From NCBI GenBank assembly GCA_014058105.1, contig JACGCM010000715.1:558001-622000 (forward strand): a stretch of DNA of 64,000 bases, read 5' to 3'. The stretch is from Kingdonia uniflora. Its lineage: Eukaryota > Streptophyta > Magnoliopsida > Ranunculales > Circaeasteraceae. Made by a program: the position numbers and the translations under genes. Positions within the stretch are counted from its first letter, which is position 1, and each line of letters starts with the position of its first letter. The notes under the pieces were generated by a model. The model did no database searches and had not been told where the DNA came from. It saw only the letters and a list, made by a program, of their open reading frames with translations. Below, one piece after another: positions 54,666-64,000 of this stretch.

Positions 54666-55470
54666 TAAAGAGGAAGAATAAACTCATTAATACCAAAAAG
54701 GGAAGAAAAAAGGCTAGGTAATTTCAAAAGGTCTTAAGTTATAAAGAAACTGCCTATTAGTACAACTATAGGAATCAAACTATCTAAAAATTGAAATAAC
54801 TATGGCAAAAAACTTACTAGTCATTGATGCAATTTAAGATGCCAATGTCATGAACTAGTTTGGCAGCAAATAAATAGTGTGCACACATGAATATCATGGC
54901 TGCATACATGAACACTTGTGTAAGTATAGTTTTAGTTTTTAGTACGCTACAAGCTAAAAGAACATAGACTCTGAAAACTAAGTTATAGCTCATAATAAAT
55001 AGTTTGAAGCTACTAGCCCCTCAATACTTCGTCTCAAGCTTGCATCCTAAGAAACATTTTGATAAATTAACTAAAAGCTCATATATAGCCACAGTAGACG
55101 AGTTAAACATGATGTTATAACCTTGGTATATATATACACTAAAACTTACAGTGGTAAAGGCTAGCAATGCTAGCTCTTGGGGACCTTTTATTTTATTTTT
55201 AAATCACCAAAGATCTCGATAAATTGCCCATTTACTGCCCACATCAAATTTCAAAATACAATTTCTAGCCTCTGTAAGTAAACATGTGCATGTAAACCTT
55301 AACCTACACGGCATACGATGCTACTAAAAATAAGATCCCAAATAGCAAACAAATAAAGAAATAAATAGTAGAAGACACTCGTTTATACCCGAGACATACT
55401 AAAATTGGCTAAACAATCTAAAGAAACCTGAATCTGCTGCCTTTTTACCATAACCCAATAAACTACCACT
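54666..55470. other. AT-rich DNA, nothing recognised
   Basis: No open frame of note and no repeat structure were seen. It forms the left flank of the non-autonomous LTR element. Confidence 0.4.
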
Positions 55471-55475
55471 AGGAG

Positions 55476-56285
55476 TATCACGGCCCAACCTGGGTATGCC
55501 TCTACAGTGCCGGAGCATAGAGGAATAAGGGACCGTGCGGCGTACACACACGTGCGGTCGTCGTGTACCAGATATCTTCACGGGCGCGGCGCGCCAGTGG
55601 CATACAACCCACGGATGCTAGAGCGACATCCGGATAATCTTGGATACTCGTGAGGGGTCATCGAATATGTATTTGGTATAGGCAACAACGCTGAAGGTTC
55701 CATCAATAATCCTTACAGCGTAATCTCTCATGACGCGCACGAAGTACGAAAAGCACACCTGTCCTGTAGCGGATCAAGGTAGCTCAATATGCCAGTTTTC
55801 CAGATAAGGGACTCATATATCAAGGGCGACGAGCCTGGACTATTTATATTGTCCATCTGTAAGGGACGGTGCATCTCAGATAGCCCGCGGAGAATAGCGG
55901 TGTCATATAAAGACATCTTTTGAAAACTGGCCCGCATTGCAAGGCAATGTCCCCTAGCCTTCCCTAGGCCTAAGAGAACTCATGACTATCCCTTGTAGAT
56001 AGCCCATGAGTCAGGGTCCTTGATGACCAAGCATTGAAGCTCTTTTAGTCATGGGGGGGATTGGACCAAGGTTCCTCCTTAATATAGCTACTAAGTAAAT
56101 AATCAAGTTCCAAAAGGAAACGTTAAAACATAAAACGAAGCGTACTGGCCCATTTCGCCCCCTTAACTGAATCCGATTTCGACGAAACTTGGCGTACAAC
56201 TATATTAGGATATAGAGAACATATATACTCGGACAAAACTCAAAACGCTCGAGTGGATTTGGCCGGCATTCGGTAGGTCGTCACA
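55476..56285 (-). repeat. 3' LTR of LARD-like element
   Basis: 810 bp. The plus-strand left edge is TATCACGGCC (TG mutated to TA relative to the partner) and the right edge is GTCGTCACA. It contains a GC-rich GGGCGCGGCGCGCC stretch. Confidence 0.93.
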
Positions 56286-59250
56286 CCCCCCCGCACTTAA
56301 AATAATCTCGACGTCCTCGTCAAGAACCTTCTTCAACACGGCTCTGCAAGGATTTATTCTTCTGTATCTTCAAGAAACCAACAAATCTCCCGCACTTAGT
56401 TCAGAGTACTATATCTTCTTCTGTACTAGCGGATACTGAGTCCAACTGCTAGTCTCGATGTTGACAATTCTGTCTTCAGAACTGAACCTTAACTTCACCC
56501 TTTTCAACTGAAGTACGTGGTGACTGTACCTTCATACAAAATCTGGAGTCTGCCTTCTCGACTGGATATTGTCTGGTGGTCTCAAGCCTTCTGAAAAATG
56601 TATGGGCGATGCACTCTAGCATTGCGCCCTTTGAAATGCGCTGCATCCTGCTGCAAGCGCCTTCTCCCCTGACACAATGTGGAATGTCGCTCTACTCGAC
56701 AAACCAAGGGCGTCTCCTCCGGATAGCTCGACGAGGATATCTGCTATCCCGTCCAAAAGTGTGCTCACTTCCGAGTCACACAATGCCTTCGCTGCTAGAG
56801 ATTCCGGACAGCCCGACGAGGATATCTACAATCCCATCCAAAAGTGTGCTCACTTCCGAGTCATACAATGCCTTCGCTGCTCAAGAGTTTAATCTTCTGT
56901 GAATCTCGGCTTCAAACTTCACTCTTCATCAGCGAGTGGTAAGGAGCAAGTCTTCTAAAACCAAGGGGTAAACTCTCCCCAACTGCACGGAACATATGCC
57001 GCACACTGAAACTGCCTGACTGCCCTTCAATTAACTCTGCAAATGTCTTTAAACCATGTCCGCTCTTCTTACAAAACATCGGGGATACAACATCAAGATA
57101 CGGCACTCTAGCCTTACCAGTATAGAATTAAACTGGTACTCATTGTTTACTTGGGCAAGGGAGGGTAGCTCCTAGAAGGTAGCATACTCTCAACAAGGCG
57201 CAGACCCTCTTGTCCTACCGCCAACATAACCACGGGGAAGCCTATCAAGGCGCGGGTACTCTGATCCCTACCACCAGCTAACCATCGAGGTCCGCCATAA
57301 AGGCGTCCTGTGTGAACTTGTAAAACCTATGAGACATCTATATGTGCAGCCACGTTCTGCTCTACCACTTCGTAGTAGGCCATCATCTAACCCATATAAC
57401 GCTAGATGGCATCTGCACCTAACTTGGCTGCAGGAAGGGTGATCACTACTCCAGCGTCACCAAGGTCTCTCAACTTTGGAGGACTCTAATCTGCCTCACT
57501 CTCCAAGGAGGACTTCTCAATGCTTCTTCTCTGATGAGGACTTAACACTGGCATCTGTACTTGCCAAACTCTGGTAGTAATGACCCATGCTGGAACCTGC
57601 GTACATCTGCGTCACAACTTACAGCTCCTCCTGTACTTAATAAGCTTGACGTCTGCGCCAAGAACAAAGCTGTGACATATAACTGACTGACTGCTGAAGC
57701 GTTTCTCCATCTCTACATCCCTACTCGAACCTGAGTACTTGGGGAACATGGGAACAAGATACTGTCACTGCACCTGTCGCCCTGAGCTCGTTGGCTTGCC
57801 ATGTCCAACTGCTATCAAACTCACAGAGACCAACCTTCAGACGGTCGCAATCATCTTTAAACTAAAGCGTAGCCATTCTCTGTCTCTTGAACTAGCTTCT
57901 GTAAACGTAGCCAACTCTGAACGGTCACTGGGATGTGGTCTTCTAAAGACACTCCATCAATACAAGCAAAGAATGAGGCACGGGAACTCAATCCCTACCT
58001 CCAACCACCAAGTGATAAGGAATTGGGAAACTGACATCCAATTCCGCTTAGGATCTTTCATCCTAGAGCATTCTTCTATCTGAGATCATATCTGAGGTAA
58101 CCCGCACAACTGACTGTAGCTCAAATCTGTTATGTAGCAACCATGTAACTTATTAACCTTTGGAAACGTGAGTCTTCATCCATCTGTGAGCTTAAAATGA
58201 CCCAGAACCATCTTGTGGAGCAACATGGATCAACTCGGCTAGAGTACTCGAACGCCGACAAGCCTGAAACTCACTACGGAGCCAGAGAATAAGCATCACT
58301 CGAGAACTTACCTTCTTTGAGTGAGCAAAGCAGTGTCTTGTGTAACTAGGGACCAGCTACAAACAAGCGACAACCCAACTTGGAGATCGCAGTTCATATC
58401 GCGTAACAACGAGAAACTCTGCCCTCGACGTCTACCTGACGATATCACTGTGCGCAAACTCAGGACCTAAACCATGTCTTCAACTATTACTTCATGCCGT
58501 TTTAACATCGGCTCATGACATTCACCTCTGGAACGTCTATGTCCAACTCGGACAATCACAACGAGTATCTCTCAGGATTCTTCTTCAATCTTCTGTAGAC
58601 ACTAAGGAATTCTAACCAAATCAAGCTTCACGGCTTCCACACAAAAGTATTCAGCAACTGACACTGACCATATCGATCTCTGCTGAGAGGCATCGTCCTT
58701 GATCACAACTGTTACTAAACTTCGCAGTGCGTATACGGACAGAATGCAATAACAACCTGCTAGATCGCCCTATTACTATTCTTCATAGAGCATCTGCTAC
58801 ACTGACCAGCCTTCTAGGGACAACCAACGATATAGATCACCGCGTCCAACCAAATCTCAATCCTTCTCTTAGCGTCATTGTCTAAAGCACACTTAGCTTA
58901 AACAATCTCGTGCTCGGATATGGAGCCTTTCACTAACGTCTAATATCAACTGACATATAGGCAACTCGCTCTACAAGCATTCACAACGGTGCTTGGATCA
59001 TCTGTATGGAGCAACTATGGCTCTAGGGATAACAACTGCCAAATAGGTATCCCATACTACCAACTCGGGAATCATTACTCTGATCTACTCTGACAGATGT
59101 AGGCACAATCCATCTACGCTCTGACAAACAAACGCCCAACAATCCTTGCTCGGATAAGCCTATACCAAACTAGTCTAGCTCCGATAGACGTAGGCACAAT
59201 CCATCTACGCTCTACCAACTCAAGAGCTAAGCTTTAACAGGCTATTCTCG
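56286..59250 (-). other. Internal region of LARD-like element, non-coding
   Basis: It is more GC-rich than its surroundings. The longest open frames (57,739-58,083 plus, 56,576-56,902 plus) show no recognisable domain. A tandem duplication of 85 bp lies at 56,717-56,886 (GACGAGGATATCTRCWATCC, AAAAGTGTGCTCACTTCCGA). Another direct repeat, AGGCACAATCCATCTACGCT, lies at 59,101 and 59,192. Confidence 0.7.
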
Positions 59251-59263
59251 CTCTGATACCATC
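59251..59263 (-). other. Primer-binding site (tRNA-iMet type)
   Basis: The minus strand reads (GA)TGGTATCAGAG, two bases from the 5' LTR end, as in most plant LTR retrotransposons primed by initiator tRNA-Met. Confidence 0.88.
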
Positions 59264-60074
59264 TGTCACGGCCTAACCCGGGTCTGCCTTTATAGTGTCC
59301 AGAGCACAGTTGAATAAGGGACCGTGCAGCGTACACGCGCGTGCAGTCATCGTGTACCAACCATCTTCACGGGCGCGGCGCGCCAGTGGCATACAACCCA
59401 CGGATGCTAGAGCGACATCCGGATAATCTTGGATAATCGTGAGGGGTCATCGAATATGTATTCGGTATAGGCAACAATGCTGAAGGTTCCATCAATAATC
59501 CCTACAACGTAATCTCTCGTGACGCGCACGAGGTACGGAAAGCATACATGTCCTGTAGCAGATCAGGGTAGCTCAATATGTCAGTTTCCAGATAAGGGAC
59601 TCATATATCAAGGGGCGACGAGCCTGGACTATTTATATTATCCATCTGTAAGGGACGGTGCATCTCCGATAGCCCGCGGGGCATAGCGGCGCCATATAAA
59701 GCCCTCTTTGGAAAACTGGCCCGCATTACGGGGCAATGTCCCCTAGCCTTCCCTAGGCCTAGGAGAACTCATGACTGTCCCTTGTAGATAGCCCATGAGC
59801 CGAGGTCCTTGATGACCAAGTATTGAAGCTCTTTTATCCATGGGGAGGATTGGACCAAGGTTCCTCTTTAATATAGCTACTAAGTAAATAGTCAAGTTCC
59901 AAAAAGAAACGCTAAAACATGAGACGAAGCGTACTGGCCCTTTTCGCCCCCTTAACTGAATCTGATTTCGACAAAACTTGGCGTACAACTATATTAGGAT
60001 ATAAAGAACATATATACTCAGACAGAACTCAAAACGCTCGGGTGGATTTAGCCGGCGTTCTGTAGGTCATCACA
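59264..60074 (-). repeat. 5' LTR of LARD-like element
   Basis: 811 bp. Plus-strand edges are TGTCACGGCC and GTCATCACA. It is collinear with 55,476-56,285 over its full length with scattered substitutions. Confidence 0.93.
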
Positions 60075-60094
60075 AGGCGCTTCCAATGCCGAGT

Positions 60095-60432
60095 AGTAAT
60101 AGCAGGCAGTAGCACTTGAATCATCCCAGATAGCAAACAAGGCAAATGTTTGTTTGGTTTTAGTTACCTCTGTTGTATTTTACATTTTAGCTTCCCAGTG
60201 TTCATTAAGATCTGACTATAGTCATTCTAGTTTTAGTGATGTTAAATCTTTTATTATTGTAACTTGTCTTGTTTTAATTTTTTCCTGCCAGACTTGATTG
60301 TAGAAAATTCTTTTATTGGTTTTCAGTGATCCAATTTTTCTCGGTTGTCTTATTTTTCCTCTCCGACTTCATGTCTGATAGAATTTTGTTGTTGTTGAAG
60401 GCAGTAATAGCAAGCAGGAGCACTTGAATCAT
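60095..60432. repeat. 30-bp direct repeats 308 bp apart
   Basis: AGTAATAGCARGCAGKAGCA followed by CTTGAATCAT occurs at 60,095-60,124 and 60,403-60,432 (28 of 30). The DNA between is T-rich and non-coding. The right copy borders the LINE remnant. Confidence 0.8.
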
Positions 60433-61190
60433 ACAAGAAAGACTTTGTACCACCTTTTTTCAAAAGCAGCAAATAAAGAGGAAACAATGCAAGAGCAACA
60501 TGATAAAATACCAAACACGGCTCCAGTAAGTGATCTGAATACAGTTCCAAATTCAGCCAAGCCCGGATTACCCAAGCTAGATTCATCACAATTCACCTTG
60601 ACTTATTCAAACCAACGAAGCTGTCACCTGCAGGATTTAATTGTTGGGGCAGTTCTATGTCTCTGAAGAACCTTCAGCCATTGCAGAATTATAAGCCCCT
60701 TTTGATCTATCAGCAGTTTACTTGATAGTTAACTTAATTGACTGTTAAATAACCCTCAAGGGTGGGGTAGAAGCATCATGAATGATCTTGTTTCTACCCA
60801 CCAGGTAGAATTCAGACAAGTCTCTATTGACCCAAAGATCTTCTATATATGAGCTCAAAGAATCAGCTTGTTTAAATAAAGATTAAAAGGACCAGTGATC
60901 AGCTTTAATGTCAAACAAGGAACTTATCCACATCCATATAGACTGAGAATAAGAACAAGTTGGAAAAAGAGGATAAGTGTTCTCACCAAATTTACCAAGT
61001 AGCAATTAGGAGGCCTTTGGCTTGAACCTTTTCCTCAGTTAGGATAATATTTTGAAGTATTCTCCATGCAAGGTTGCAGTGTCTAGGTAGGCTAGATGTC
61101 CTTCATATGTATTTCTTTCACCAAGAAGAAGGAAGCTTTCTTCATGATACTCAAACTTACTTTAAACACTAACTAGTCAACTACTTATCT
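60403..61190 (-). pseudogene. LINE 3' remnant: zf-RVT and RNase H start
   Basis: On the minus strand, zf-RVT-like sequence (SYSQSIWMWISSLFDIKADH, then SLSSYIEDLWVNRDLSEFYL and VGRNKIIHDAS) runs from about 60,960 to 60,770. The RNase H start VKVNCDESSLGNPGLAEFGT, VFRSLTGAVFG follows at about 60,600-60,520. It resembles the LINE fragment at 4.5-6.1 kb (DGDSLGNLG). Stops and frameshifts are many and the 5' parts are absent. Confidence 0.7.
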
Positions 61191-61197
61191 GCTGCAA

Positions 61198-61569
61198 CAC
61201 TACAATAAATACGGGTTTTTACGTCATTAAAAAAATGACGTAAAAGGGATTTAACGTCATTTGTACAAATGACATCGAAGGCGATGACGTGGAAAGGTAG
61301 GGACTAACGACATCATTAAATAAGTGACGGGGAAAGTTAAGCACTAACATCATTAATTAAGTGACATATAAGGGGTTTCAAAAAATGACGTTATTGATAC
61401 CCAATTTTGGTGGCCCACTGGCTAATGTATTCTATTGACGTCACTAAATAACGTCATTAAAAAATGACGTAGTTGAAATTTTTTAACGTCATATTTAAGG
61501 CGACGTGGTAGCGTTTTCATATATCAACAATGACATTTTTAAAATAACGTTAATACCTTGAAAAAAAAA
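61198..61569. mobile_element. CACTA-like terminus with ACGTCATT repeats
   Basis: CACTACAATAAATACGGG opens the unit. Many ACGTCATT/AATGACGT words follow, including a palindromic ACGTCATT(A)nAATGACGT at about 61,221-61,241. The CACTA start with dense inverted subterminal motifs is typical of a small non-autonomous CACTA. No matching CACTA inverted end is clear; it runs into the next terminus at 61,570. Confidence 0.6.
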
Positions 61570-61740
61570 TTACTACTAGAAAATGGACCAACAACCACGG
61601 TCTATATTAGTTTTAGCCACGGTGACAACAGTAGTTAAATGCTACAAACTTAACCGTGGTCAAACCACAAAATTTATGGCTAAAGCCATATACCTATTTG
61701 TTTTTGGTGTCGTAGTTCGTGGCCAAACCGTGGCGAATAA
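61570..61740. mobile_element. Second CACTA-like terminus
   Basis: TTACTACTAGAAAATGGACC (one base from CACTACTAGAAAA) is followed by CCACGGT/ACCGTGG subterminal words (about 61,597, 61,617, 61,652 and 61,726). These are subterminal repeats of a type distinct from those at 52.6 and 61.2 kb. Confidence 0.55.
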
Positions 61741-61956
61741 CTAGCTAAAACGCGGGATACAAAATTTCAGATTTCTATTTCCCTCATTTCAAAACTCTCT
61801 CATCCCACTTTGTGTTTTAAGTTTCAATTTATGATTTCCAATCTCCATCTCATAAGTTTCAATTTCTGATTGGATCTCTGAATCTCCAACTTCAGATCAT
61901 CCACTTTTTTTTAAGATCCATGACATATCTCTCTTAGGAGCAGCTACCTACTCTCT

Positions 61957-62217
61957 GTGAGAGCAGTTAAAGCAGTTACACCAATAACCACTGAGAAATC
62001 CCCAAAATTTTACCCAACTGATGATGTGAAGAAACTATTGGTGAACAAGAGGAAACACAAACCCACCAAGCTCGATCAGGCTCGATTTTTGAGAGATTTA
62101 GTTGTTACTCCAATTAGAGTTTCCAATTCATTGTTAGGGTTTATTGCAGTATTTATTTATGATAAAATTCATGCCGGTGAAACTCAAATTGAAGGTAAAA
62201 ACTCTAAAAACTTGTAA
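61957..62217 (+). pseudogene. Ribosomal protein L6-derived fragment fused to unknown sequence
   Basis: RAVKAVTPITTEKS then KFYPTDDVKKLLVNKRKHKP and TKL match the segment of plant cytosolic RPL6 around its conserved 'KFYPADDVKKPL-NKRK-KPTKL' block. The remainder (QARFLRDLVVTPIRVSNSLL, then FIYDKIHAGETQIEG) is not RPL6, and GTAAAA follows. Only about 35-40 of the roughly 230 RPL6 residues are present. The upstream 61,741-61,956 looks like a transcribed leader. Being next to a CACTA end, it is probably a captured gene fragment. Confidence 0.6.
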
Positions 62218-62830
62218 TAATTTGCAAAATTTGTTTGTTTTTTTTTGGGGGGGGGTTTAATTTTGAGAGAAAATTTGGAACTCTGGTGATAAGGTTTCAA
62301 TTTTGATAAGAACCAACATTTTGTGTTGATTCCCACATCAACGAAGACCTATTTTCTTTTTATCAGTGTTGCAAGTTTTGTTTGTATTGTATTTTCGATT
62401 TTATTTTGTGTTACTTGATATAGAATATTAGTCTACGCAGTTAAGTTTTACCGAATATAATTCAAGAGTGAATTGAATAGTTTGCTTATTAGTTTATAGT
62501 TTTGGGATATCAATATGCGGTAGGCGGAGGATAAATTCTATTTAACATTTAGTAGAAAATAAACAAGTCTCAGAAATCTTTCTCCCATATCTGAGATGCA
62601 GTCAACTTCTCAGTGCACTATCAGGGAGTCTGGAAACAGAACAGGTAAATATATTTCATATGGACTTAACCTCTTATTAGTAACTTTGATAGTTTACTAA
62701 GTCACCATCAATGTGAAGCATGAAAGGTTTTATTTGTCTCATTTCGTACTTGTGGAGTTTCTGGTTGTCTCAGTCGAAGGCACAGATCACAGGACATAAG
62801 GTAAGTATTATTCTCTGATAAAAGGAATGA
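62218..62830. other. Poly(T)/poly(G) tract and non-coding DNA
   Basis: A T9G9 run lies at about 62,238-62,258. Short exon-like pieces with GTAAGT or GTAAAT donors (near 62,645 and 62,801) occur, but no domain is recognised. Confidence 0.35.
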
Positions 62831-63600
62831 GCATTTCTCTATTTTGTCGTTCAAACGAATTTTCTTGTCGTTTGAACGAAGTGTCAAGTCCCCTGGAAAT
62901 TTGGTTCATAGACAATTTTGTCGTTCGAACGAAGTGTCAAGTCCCCTGGAATTTGGCCCACATGCAATTGTCGTTTGAACGAGACTTCTTTTCGTTCGAA
63001 CGATATGTAAACTTTCTAGGGTTTTGACCAAATTAGTCGTAATTCGTTCGAACGATTTTTGGTCTTGATCGAACGAATATCGAGTGAAATAGAACTACTA
63101 TTTAAAGAAACCCTAGTTTCTTTTTCAGTGGCTCTTCTTTCCAGGGGAAAAACGATTTTCTTTCTAAGGGCTCCAAAAGACTTTATCAGAGAGGGTGAAG
63201 AACTTAAGATCAATGAATCATCCTTTGATCACGAGATTGATGTTAAGTTAGGGTTTCAAAGACTTCCCAATTATTTTGTTCAAGAGCGATTCGAGAAGAA
63301 ATTTCTTGGTGAGAGATCAAGACGGGCAATTGCGAGAATAGAAGAAGTTTCTTGGTGAGAGATCAAGAAGAGTTGTTGTGAGAACAAGAAGAAGGTGGAA
63401 CGTAAAGCTTTAGTCAGAAGAGTAGTAATCTTGTGACTAGGTTATTAAATTTGTAAGTGTAATTTAGTATAACTCTTTTTGACTAGTGAAACATTTGGTT
63501 GTCGTGATCCTCGACAACGACCTGTGGTTTTTCTCCTGAGTAAAGAGTTTTCACAGTGTGAACATTTGCTTGTGTCATTTAATTCCTTGTCTTTGCTTTT
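62830..63600 (+). repeat. LTR-like segment (possible solo LTR)
   Basis: The order of signals resembles a copia LTR: palindromic sites in a U3-like part, TATTTAAAG near 63,098, CCTAG-bearing leader, then GACCTGTGGTTTTTCTCCTG and AGTAAAGAGTTTTCACA, similar to the common plant U5 'GTGGATTTTTCTCC...GGGTTTTCCACG'. A 46-bp tandem duplication (TTTCTTGGTGAGAGATCAAG) lies at 63,302 and 63,348. No TG/CA edges, partner LTR or primer-binding site were found. Confidence 0.35.
62847..63055. repeat. Six TCGTTYRAACGA palindromic sites
   Basis: TCGTTCGAACGA or one-base variants lie at 62,847, 62,868, 62,921, 62,971, 62,992 and 63,044. A half-site (ATCGAACGA) lies at about 63,067. The units at 62,868 and 62,921 are embedded in a 53-bp tandem repeat (GAAGTGTCAAGTCCCCTGGA). 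Confidence 0.85.
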
Positions 63601-64000
63601 GATTGTTTTTGTTTAACCTTAGACTATTGATTGATAGAAATTGTTCTGACCTAGTTTCTCGAAATACATTAATTACGAGCACATAAAATTTCAAAGCAAT
63701 CATGAGGGAAGTCAATAGAAGGGAGAAGCAAGCTGGAAGATTTTGACACTTACATGAAGGTAACAATTCTTAAACCAACCATAGTATATACTTAAGTATC
63801 TCATTAGCTGATTTGACACTGTGTAATAACAAGCCGTTTTCATTAAAGGACTAGAGGGGACACTTCAACCAAATTTCATTCTGAAGGTAATGATTACTTG
63901 CACCAAAGATGAAATTTGGGATACCTTATCTGTTTTGAGTCATTTTATATCATAATTAACCATGGACTCAGATCATTTTTACGCTCTTTTAGAAGCTTCT
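63601..64000. other. Right edge, nothing recognised
   Basis: AT-rich DNA without a recognisable domain or repeat. Confidence 0.4.

Larger units (their letters stand above)
55476..60074 (-). mobile_element. Non-autonomous LTR retrotransposon (LARD-like), complete
   Basis: Two long direct repeats (55,476-56,285 and 59,264-60,074) flank 2.98 kb. In element sense the 5' LTR (right copy) is followed by TGGTATCAGAGCGAG, the classic tRNA-iMet primer-binding site (plus strand CTCTGATACCA at 59,251-59,261). The 3' LTR is preceded by TTAAGTGCGGGGGGG. The 5-bp flanks are AGGAG and AGGCG (4 of 5). No gag or pol motif is present in the internal region. It must have been mobilised in trans. Confidence 0.92.

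Noticed and set aside
55560..55620. CpG island or promoter of a host gene at GGGCGCGGCGCGCC
   Set aside because: The same GC-rich stretch is in both LTRs (55.6 and 59.4 kb), so it belongs to the LARD-like element.
57739..58083. 114-codon ORF in the LARD interior as a real gene
   Set aside because: No domain, unusual composition, no paralogue in the window, and it lies in the non-coding interior of a retroelement.
59251..59263. tRNA gene
   Set aside because: Only the 11-12 bases complementary to the tRNA-iMet 3' end are present; this is a primer-binding site.
62847..63055. CRISPR or integron-type repeat cluster
   Set aside because: The sites are short palindromes with irregular spacing in eukaryotic TE DNA; there are no cas-like genes and the rest of the window is plant-like.

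Overview
This window is nuclear DNA of a flowering plant, probably a eudicot; the species cannot be fixed from the sequence. It is AT-rich, intron-bearing and built almost wholly of transposable elements (TEs) in several states of decay. I found no intact host gene, no tRNA or rRNA gene and no prokaryotic signal. The only host-derived coding piece I recognise is a short fragment of cytosolic ribosomal protein L6 near 62.0 kb, probably captured by a TE. Nearly every reading frame carries stops, frameshifts or deletions.

Left part (0-25 kb). A decayed Mutator-like (MULE) transposase gene lies on the minus strand at 0.5-3.1 kb. Next come a minus-strand LINE 3' end (4.5-6.1 kb), a plant-mobile-domain (PMD) pseudogene bracketed by inverted palindromic repeats (6.1-8.9 kb), a PIF/Harbinger element with both of its ORFs (9.0-11.6 kb) followed by a 41-bp tandem array, and a Ty3/gypsy element of the Tat/Ogre type (12.0-23.0 kb). 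In that element gag-pol runs on the minus strand, while a separate multi-part ORF with its own TATA boxes runs on the plus strand between pol and the 3' LTR. A minus-strand LINE 5' half follows at 23.1-24.7 kb.

Middle (25-52.6 kb) is a nested stack. A DUF1985 (Ulp1-associated, Kaonashi-MULE type) gene on the plus strand is cut at 28,927 by the 3' LTR of a minus-strand Ty1/copia element. That copia is split inside its reverse transcriptase by a plus-strand LINE (30,870-48,917; 12-bp target-site duplication). The LINE is split in turn by a plus-strand copia (32,631-36,680; perfect 5-bp duplication GGTGT) and by a second Tat-type gypsy (37,241-46,335). The second Tat element has lost gag, protease and RT but keeps a multi-exon antisense gene encoding a long coiled coil, and a 6-copy, exactly 160-bp-period tandem array.

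Right part (52.6-64 kb). A CACTA terminus sits at 52,620 and no partner end was found. A complete non-autonomous LTR element without gag-pol lies at 55,476-60,074 (LTRs 810/811 bp, tRNA-iMet-type PBS, 4/5 target duplication). A LINE 3' remnant is at 60.4-61.2 kb, two CACTA-like termini at 61.2 and 61.6 kb, the RPL6-derived fragment at 62.0 kb, and an LTR-like segment with six palindromic TCGTTCGAACGA-type sites at 62.8-63.6 kb.

The features most worth a second look are the antisense, TATA-preceded, intron-containing ORF family in the Tat elements; the 160-bp array in one of them; the strong TAG bias of the nonsense codons in the PMD pseudogene, which fits decay of methylated CAG; and the shared TTATCATTTG intronic motif suggesting that the MULE transposase at 0.5-3 kb and the DUF1985 gene at 26-29 kb were once one element.
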